Under the pieces are notes generated by a model that worked only from the letters and a program-made list of their open reading frames with translations, was not told the origin of the DNA and searched no databases. This document shows, piece by piece, positions 40,646 through 44,992 of a stretch of DNA of 44,992 nucleotides (positions are counted from its first letter, which is position 1; each line of letters opens with the position of its first letter). This DNA is from Synergistota bacterium (GTDB lineage Bacteria; Synergistota; Synergistia; Synergistales; Synergistaceae): the NCBI GenBank assembly GCA_023450745.1, contig JAEXGR010000010.1, forward strand, positions 1-44,992, in the 5' to 3' direction. Position numbers and translations under genes: made by a program.

Positions 40646-40759
40646 ATGGATAAGAACAGGGAAAAGAAAGCGGAGAAAGATATCTTTAAGACGGTATGCA
40701 TCGCGGTCGCGGCAGTTTTTGCCGTGATATGCGCCGTCTGGTCTTTCATCGGATACTAG
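40646..40759 (+). CDS. 37-residue single-span membrane protein
   Basis: ATG 40646 to TAG 40757-40759, with GAAGAGGTG (40631-40639) as ribosome-binding site and TATAAT at 40622-40627 near it. A charged N-terminus (MDKNREKKAEKDIFK) is followed by one hydrophobic helix (TVCIAVAAVFAVICAVWSFIGY). It precedes an NCS2 permease by 74 bases. Function unknown; the layout fits a small membrane accessory protein. Confidence 0.7.
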   Translation: MDKNREKKAEKDIFKTVCIAVAAVFAVICAVWSFIGY

Positions 40760-40766
40760 GTTATCT

Positions 40767-40800
40767 GGAGAGAGGGGAGCGGCTGTATCTCCCCCTCTCC
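40767..40800 (+). terminator. Hairpin between the small membrane protein and the purine permease
   Basis: GGAGAGAGGGGAG (40767-40779) pairs with CTCCCCCTCTCC (40789-40800) with one bulge. No T-tract follows, so it may be a processing or regulatory hairpin. It does not match the purine riboswitch consensus. Confidence 0.45.
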
Positions 40801-40833
40801 CGTTAATAGAACTTTATTTAAGGAGGAAATTTT

Positions 40834-42138
40834 ATGAACGCTTGGTTTGAGAAACAATTTAAGCTCTCCGAGCACGGCACCGACGTACGCACAGAGATTC
40901 TCGCGGGGATCACGACATTTATGACGATGGCTTATATCATTTTTGTAAACCCGGGAATCCTCTCCGCGACGGGCATGCCCTTCGGAGCCCTGCTGGTGGC
41001 AACCTGTCTTGGCGCTTCGCTGGCCACTTTTTTGATGGCCTTCCTCGCGAACTATCCCTTCGCGCTGGCGCCTGGGATGGGGCTCAACGCCTTCTTCGCC
41101 TTCACCGTCGTGCTGGGGATGAAGATCCCCTGGCAGGTGGCCCTCGCCGCGATCTTCATCGAGGGCGTCATCTTCATCCTGCTGACCTGCACCAAGGTGC
41201 GCGAAGAGGTCGTCAACTCGATACCGAAAACGCTTAAGATCGGCGTATCCGCCGGTATCGGTATCTTTATCACCTTCATCGGCCTTCAGAGCTCCGGGCT
41301 CGTAGTGGCCAATCAGGCCGTTCTCGTCGGCCTTTGCCCGCTTCGCAGCAATATCGGCGGGCTGCTGACGCTTGCCGGGCTTCTGCTGATGATCACGCTT
41401 GAGGCCCGCAAGGTGACGGGGGGCATACTTATCGGTATCGTCGCGGTGACGCTCGCCGGCATCCCCCTGGGCATCACGAAGATGCCCGAAGGCATTATCT
41501 CGATGCCGCCCTCGCTTGCGCCGATCTTTATGAAGATGGACTTCTCGATGGTCGCGCAGCCGGCCTTCTGGGTGATCGTCCTCACCTTCTTCTTCGTGGA
41601 CTTTTTTGATACGGTAGGCACGCTTGTCGGCGTCGCCAGCCGCGCCGACATGCTCGATAAAGAGGGCCGCCTCCCCAAGGCGAGCCAGGCCCTGATGGCG
41701 GACGCCATCGGCACGACGGCGGGCGCGGTGCTTGGCACCTCGACGGTGACGACGTTTGTGGAAAGCGCAAGCGGCGTCGAACAGGGCGGACGCACCGGAC
41801 TGACGGCTTTCACTGTCGGCGTGCTCTTCCTCCTCGCCACCTTCTTCAGCCCGTTGATCGCGATCGTTCCCGCCTGCGCCACGGCGCCGGCGCTGATCAT
41901 GGTCGGGGGTTATATGATGATGGGCTTCAAGGATATGGATTTCAGCGACTGGACGGAATTCTTCCCGGCGATCATCGCCTTCTTCATGATGCCCTTCGCC
42001 TACAGCATCGCGGCGGGCATTGAATTCGGGATCGTCTCCTACGTCGCGCTGAAGCTGCTCATGGGACGCGGCAAAGAGGTTAACTGGCTTCTCTACGTCC
42101 TCGCGGTGCTCTTTATCCTCAACAGGGCGTTTATGTAA
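40834..42138 (+). CDS. NCS2-family purine permease (AzgA/PbuG-like)
   Basis: A 434-residue inner-membrane transporter for guanine, hypoxanthine or adenine. DVRTEILAGITTFMTMAYIIFVNPGIL, NYPFALAPGMGLNAFFAFTVV, FVDFFDTVGTLVGVASRADM and TSTVTTFVESASGVEQGGRTGLTA are the signatures of the AzgA-like branch. AGGAGG precedes the ATG. A VOC protein follows after 12 bases. Confidence 0.94.
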   Translation: MNAWFEKQFKLSEHGTDVRTEILAGITTFMTMAYIIFVNPGILSATGMPFGALLVATCLGASLATFLMAFLANYPFALAPGMGLNAFFAFTVVLGMKIPWQVALAAIFIEGVIFILLTCTKVREEVVNSIPKTLKIGVSAGIGIFITFIGLQSSGLVVANQAVLVGLCPLRSNIGGLLTLAGLLLMITLEARKVTGGILIGIVAVTLAGIPLGITKMPEGIISMPPSLAPIFMKMDFSMVAQPAFWVIVLTFFFVDFFDTVGTLVGVASRADMLDKEGRLPKASQALMADAIGTTAGAVLGTSTVTTFVESASGVEQGGRTGLTAFTVGVLFLLATFFSPLIAIVPACATAPALIMVGGYMMMGFKDMDFSDWTEFFPAIIAFFMMPFAYSIAAGIEFGIVSYVALKLLMGRGKEVNWLLYVLAVLFILNRAFM

Positions 42139-42150
42139 GGAAAACGCGGC

Positions 42151-42513
42151 ATGAACTTTACCTTCAACCATTTCAACTTCAACGTCCGCGACCTTGGGCG
42201 CAGCCTTGCCTTTTATGAAAAGGCGCTTGGCCTTAAGGAGGCTCGCCGCAAGGAGCGGGAGAACTTTACCCTCGTCTATCTGACGGACGGCGTCACGCCT
42301 TTCGAGTTGGAGCTTACCTATCTTTTCGACCGGCAAGCCCCCTATGATCTTGGCGAGGCTGAGTTTCATCTTGCTATCCAGGCGAAGGATTTCGCGGCGG
42401 CGCATAAACTTCACGAAGAGATGGGCTGTATCTGCTACGAGAACAGCGATATGGGAATCTATTTTATTGAAGATCCCGATGGATACTGGATTGAAATAGT
42501 GCCAGAGCGGTAA
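42151..42513 (+). CDS. VOC-family protein (glyoxalase I-like)
   Basis: A 120-residue vicinal-oxygen-chelate protein with two beta-alpha-beta-beta-beta units. Metal-ligand positions of lactoylglutathione lyase are visible: His in FNHFNFNV, Glu in PFELELTY, His in EFHLAIQ and Glu in YWIEIVPE. Glyoxalase I activity on a methylglyoxal-thiol adduct is plausible; other VOC reactions cannot be excluded. It is co-transcribed with the purine permease (12-base gap) and followed by a terminator. Confidence 0.88.
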   Translation: MNFTFNHFNFNVRDLGRSLAFYEKALGLKEARRKERENFTLVYLTDGVTPFELELTYLFDRQAPYDLGEAEFHLAIQAKDFAAAHKLHEEMGCICYENSDMGIYFIEDPDGYWIEIVPER

Positions 42514-42535
42514 TTTTTCAGATCTGTCACAGGCG

Positions 42536-42573
42536 GCGGCCCGGCGAACGACAATCGCCAGGGCCGCTTTTTT
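42536..42573 (+). terminator. Intrinsic terminator after the VOC gene
   Basis: A nested stem: GCGGCCC (42536-42542)/GGGCCGC (42561-42567) with inner GGCGA/TCGCC, then six T. Confidence 0.85.
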
Positions 42574-42675
42574 GTGTTTTAGGATAAAATAAGGCGATAA
42601 AAATCGCCGCATTGACTGAATGTTTGTGTAAAATGACAAGAAAGTCGTGAAATGTCTTTTAAATACAGATAATAA

Positions 42676-42704
42676 TTTACAATTTCCTGTTTCAATACTA
42701 TAAT
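42676..42704 (+). promoter_or_regulatory. Sigma70 promoter of the sodium:alanine symporter
   Basis: TTTACA (42676-42681), 17 bases, perfect TATAAT (42699-42704). A leader of about 110 bases follows with no recognised riboswitch. Confidence 0.7.
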
Positions 42705-42821
42705 CCAGTTATCGAGCGATTCGCGATTTAATATCTGATTGCCAATTGCCCGATGCGCGCTATATTGTTTAAGCAACAGGATAGTTTGTCTTAATTATCT
42801 GAAGAACAGGAGAGGATTTAT

Positions 42822-44189
42822 GTGGATCAGTTAACGGTACTGGTGTCAAAGGCGAACAGCTTCATCTGGGGTCTTTATTGTCTCATTCCGCTTCTCTGCG
42901 GTACGGGGCTCTATTTTACTCTGAAGCTGAATTTTGTGCAGATACGTAAGTTTGCCCTCGCTTTCAAGTATACCTTTGGGCAGATCACCCTTTTCGGCAA
43001 ACGCGCCGACAAGGATGGCATGAGCTCGTTCCAGGCCCTGGCGACGGCGATCGCGGCGCAGGTGGGCACGGGAAACCTCGCCGGCGCGGCGACGGCGATT
43101 GCCGTCGGCGGCCCGGGAGCCATCTTCTGGATGTGGATCGCGGCCTTCTTCGGCATGGCGACGATCTTTGCGGAAGCGGTGCTGGCCCAGGTCTATAAAG
43201 AAAAGATGCCCGACGGCAGCGTCGTCGGCGGCCCGGCCTATTACATCTCCCGCGGCCTTAAGAGCCACGGCCTTGCCGTATTCTTTTCGGTGGCGATCAT
43301 CATGGCGCTCGGCTTCATCGGCAACATGGTACAGTCCAACTCGATAGCCGACGCCTTCAATAACGCCTTCGGCGCGAATCGTCTTGTCGTCGGCGTCCTT
43401 GTCGCGGCGGTAGGCGGCTTCGTCTTCTTCGGCGGCATGGGCCGCATCGCTTCTATCACAGAAAAGATCGTCCCGATAATGGCGGCCGGTTACCTCCTTG
43501 GCGGTCTCTACATTCTCGTCACCCACGCCTCCCATATCATCCCGGCCTTCGGAATGATATTTGAGGGCGCTTTCAACCCCGCGGCGGCCACGGGCGGCCT
43601 TATCGGCGCTACAATGAAGGAAGCCATCCGTTACGGCGTCGCGCGCGGACTCTTCTCAAACGAAGCCGGTATGGGTTCCACGCCGCACGCGCACGCGGTA
43701 GCTAAGGTCAAAGAGCCTGCGGAGCAGGGCTTCGTCGCCATCATGGGCGTATTTGTCGACACCTTCCTCGTCCTCAACATGACGGCCTTTGTCATCTTCG
43801 TAACGGGCGCCATCGACGGCAAGACGAGCGGCATCGCCCTGACCCAGAACGCCTTCTCGGCGGGCTTGGGCTCATTCGGGCTTCCCTTCGTCGCGATATG
43901 CATGCTCTTCTTTGCCTTCTCGACGATCATCGGCTGGTACTTCTTCGGCGAGCAGAACGTGAAGTTCCTCTTTGGAAACAAGGGACTTACGCCCTATCGT
44001 GTCGCGGTCATGGCCTTCGTCGTGCTTGGCTCGGTGCTCAAGCTTGACCTCGTTTGGGAGCTGGCCGACTTCTTCAACGGCATAATGGTCTTCCCGAACC
44101 TTATCGCCCTCATCGGTCTCAGCAAGGTTGTCAGCGAAGCGCTCAACCACTTTGACGATCAGGGCCGCCTTAAGCCCAACGGAAAATAA
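42822..44189 (+). CDS. Sodium:alanine (AGCS) symporter
   Basis: A 455-residue transporter importing alanine or glycine with Na+. SSFQALATAIAAQVGTGNLAGAATAIAVGGPGAIFWMWIAAFFGMATIFAEAVLAQVYKEK is the family signature region; the C-terminal half has RGLFSNEAGMGSTPHAHAVA. About eleven hydrophobic segments are seen. GTG 42822 follows AGGAGAGG by 6 bases; the ATG overlapping it (42820) is out of frame. It fits an amino-acid-fermenting lifestyle and may feed alanine racemase as well as catabolism. Confidence 0.95.
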   Translation: MDQLTVLVSKANSFIWGLYCLIPLLCGTGLYFTLKLNFVQIRKFALAFKYTFGQITLFGKRADKDGMSSFQALATAIAAQVGTGNLAGAATAIAVGGPGAIFWMWIAAFFGMATIFAEAVLAQVYKEKMPDGSVVGGPAYYISRGLKSHGLAVFFSVAIIMALGFIGNMVQSNSIADAFNNAFGANRLVVGVLVAAVGGFVFFGGMGRIASITEKIVPIMAAGYLLGGLYILVTHASHIIPAFGMIFEGAFNPAAATGGLIGATMKEAIRYGVARGLFSNEAGMGSTPHAHAVAKVKEPAEQGFVAIMGVFVDTFLVLNMTAFVIFVTGAIDGKTSGIALTQNAFSAGLGSFGLPFVAICMLFFAFSTIIGWYFFGEQNVKFLFGNKGLTPYRVAVMAFVVLGSVLKLDLVWELADFFNGIMVFPNLIALIGLSKVVSEALNHFDDQGRLKPNGK

Positions 44190-44208
44190 CCATTTGTGGT
44201 TTGCTTGA

Positions 44209-44235
44209 AGCGCCGCCCCTCGGGCGGCGCTTTTT
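44209..44235 (+). terminator. Intrinsic terminator of the symporter gene
   Basis: Perfect ten-base arms 44209-44218 and 44222-44231, 3-base loop, five T. Confidence 0.92.
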
Positions 44236-44267
44236 GTATCCGCTGCTTTACGCCGACAGCGCGCTGA

Positions 44268-44276
44268 TGCTATACT
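44268..44276 (+). promoter_or_regulatory. Candidate extended -10 promoter of the ABC-F gene
   Basis: TGC-TATACT (44268-44276) is an extended -10 element; the -35 (TTACGC near 44248) is poor. The transcript would carry a leader of about 290 bases. Confidence 0.5.
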
Positions 44277-44346
44277 GGTGACAGCGACAGCGATTCCGCC
44301 GCCAAAAACCGGCGGATAACGTTACTGGAAGATTGGAGTTGGGAAG

Positions 44347-44367
44347 ATGCGCAATTTCTCCCGCTAG
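44347..44367 (+). CDS. Six-codon leader ORF upstream of the ABC-F gene
   Basis: ATG 44347 to TAG 44365-44367 encodes MRNFSR, with GGAG 8 bases upstream. A very short translated ORF followed by a terminator is the layout of antibiotic-inducible ABC-F and erm leaders, where stalled ribosomes prevent termination. Its TTCTCCCGC (44356-44364) can pair, with a bulge, to GCGGGAA (44523-44529) in the terminator's left arm. Confidence 0.5.
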   Translation: MRNFSR

Positions 44368-44515
44368 TTATTGACAGGGCATAAGGGGACAGACCGAGGC
44401 GTGGTGCAAGCGCCCTTTGTTTTCGTATGCCGCGCGGGGAAGCTGCGATATCTTGAACTCATATAATAACGGCACAGGTCCGCCGTCCGCGTTCGCGGAT
44501 GGCCTCTCTGCAGTT

Positions 44516-44557
44516 ATGAGCCGCGGGAATCGACTTTCCCGCGGCTCATGATTTTTT
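44516..44557 (+). terminator. Leader terminator (attenuator) before the ABC-F gene
   Basis: Perfect 14-base arms 44516-44529 and 44536-44549 with a 6-base loop and six T (44552-44557). It lies only 18 bases before the ABC-F start codon and after a leader with no other gene, so it must be bypassed for expression. Confidence 0.88.
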
Positions 44558-44575
44558 ACAGGGAGGATATCTGTA

Positions 44576-44992
44576 TGTCTTTAATTAAAGTTACTGATCT
44601 TACATTTGGCTATGCGGGCGCGGCGAATATCTTTGAGAATGCCAGCTTCAATATTGATACGAACTGGAAGCTGGGGCTCACCGGGAGGAACGGGCGCGGC
44701 AAGACGACATTTCTGAAGCTGCTGCTCGGCTGTTATGATTACGGCGGAACGATCGCCGCGAATGTCGCCTTTGAGTATTTCCCCTATGACATCGCTCAAG
44801 AAGACGCGGATGCCGCCGCGGTGTTGCGGTCCGCCGCCGGAAGCTGTCCGGAGTGGCGGATAGCAAAAGAGATGAATATTCTCGGCCTGCCCGCCGCCCT
44901 CCTGGGGCGCTCTTTCCGGAGTCTCTCAAACGGCGAACGGACGAAGATTTTACTCGCGGCGCTCTTCCTGCGGGAAAACAGCTTTCTGCTGA
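44576..44992 (+). CDS. ABC-F family ATPase, Lsa-like, partial (cut by window end)
   Basis: The first 139 residues of a soluble ABC-F protein. It begins MSLIKVTDLTFGYAGAANIFENASF, with Walker A GRNGRGKTT and FEYFPYD; the signature SLSNGERTKILLAALFLR lies at the end of the window. It resembles the Lsa/Vga-type branch that protects ribosomes from lincosamides, pleuromutilins and streptogramins, in which GRNGRGKTT and EYFPYD are typical. GGGAGGA precedes the ATG. The leader terminator suggests antibiotic-induced expression. A housekeeping translation factor of the same family is the alternative. Confidence 0.85.

Noticed and set aside
40600..40833. Purine riboswitch before the NCS2 permease
   Set aside because: The conserved three-way-junction core of purine riboswitches is not found; only a plain hairpin is present.
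42705..42821. Glycine riboswitch before the alanine symporter
   Set aside because: The leader of about 110 bases lacks the glycine aptamer core sequences.
1..44992. CRISPR arrays, rRNA or tRNA genes
   Set aside because: No regularly spaced direct repeats and no recognisable tRNA or rRNA segments were seen on reading both strands; a tRNA scan would settle it.

Overview
The window reads as a GC-rich, anaerobic, diderm bacterium that lives on amino acids. A TonB-dependent receptor shows an outer membrane. A four-subunit 2-oxoacid:ferredoxin oxidoreductase, a sodium:alanine symporter, an M20 hydrolase and nitrogenase-like proteins point to anaerobic metabolism. This mix resembles Synergistota (Cloacibacillus-like gut or digester organisms). 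That placement is an inference from content, not from a marker gene.

Layout. 1-3.5 kb: an aldolase of the dihydrodipicolinate synthase superfamily, then a DEAD-box helicase behind a long leader. 3.5-7.3 kb: a redox-stress block with an HxlR regulator divergent from nitroreductase and flavoprotein genes, a CIRCE-controlled Hsp20, an alkyltransferase-like protein, and an HTH regulator fused to a desulfoferrodoxin-like domain. 7.4-12.7 kb: alanine racemase, then the oxidoreductase operon. That operon is preceded by a textbook ribosome-mediated attenuator whose 25-codon leader peptide contains six consecutive isoleucine codons. 12.8-17.4 kb: an M20 hydrolase with a small [2Fe-2S] protein, a DUF3842 protein, a TonB receptor under a cobalamin riboswitch with its own terminator, and a Cdd1-type helix-hairpin-helix protein. 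17.4-23.5 kb: cytidine deaminase, a membrane metallophosphoesterase, a hybrid histidine kinase and a secreted 5'-nucleotidase, followed by a MITE-like element.

23.7-30.4 kb (minus strand) is the most unusual locus: six tightly packed genes in the order NifH-like, NifD-like, NifK-like, FecB/BtuF-type binding protein, FecCD permease and ATPase. The ATPase carries a C-terminal TM1266-like regulatory domain. No nif cofactor genes are present, and a leader terminator precedes the first gene. The locus looks like an uncharacterised nitrogenase-like reductase coupled to import of a metal chelate or tetrapyrrole.

30.5-32.6 kb: groES-groEL under a perfect CIRCE element. 33-37 kb: a PfoR-type PTS IIC-like protein and a tandem pair of MATE transporters. 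37.2-38.5 kb: an AT-richer three-gene DUF3791/DUF3990 module (possible ADP-ribosyltransferase toxin-antitoxin) beside a frameshifted resolvase remnant. 38.7-45 kb: a third MATE gene with its MarR regulator and a palindromic operator, a 37-residue membrane peptide, an NCS2 purine permease, a VOC protein, a sodium:alanine symporter, and the start of an ABC-F gene (cut by the window edge) behind a leader with a 6-codon ORF and a terminator.

Leader control recurs: isoleucine attenuation, a B12 riboswitch, the nif-like leader terminator and the ABC-F leader. Gene functions are calls from family motifs read by eye; no database search was run.
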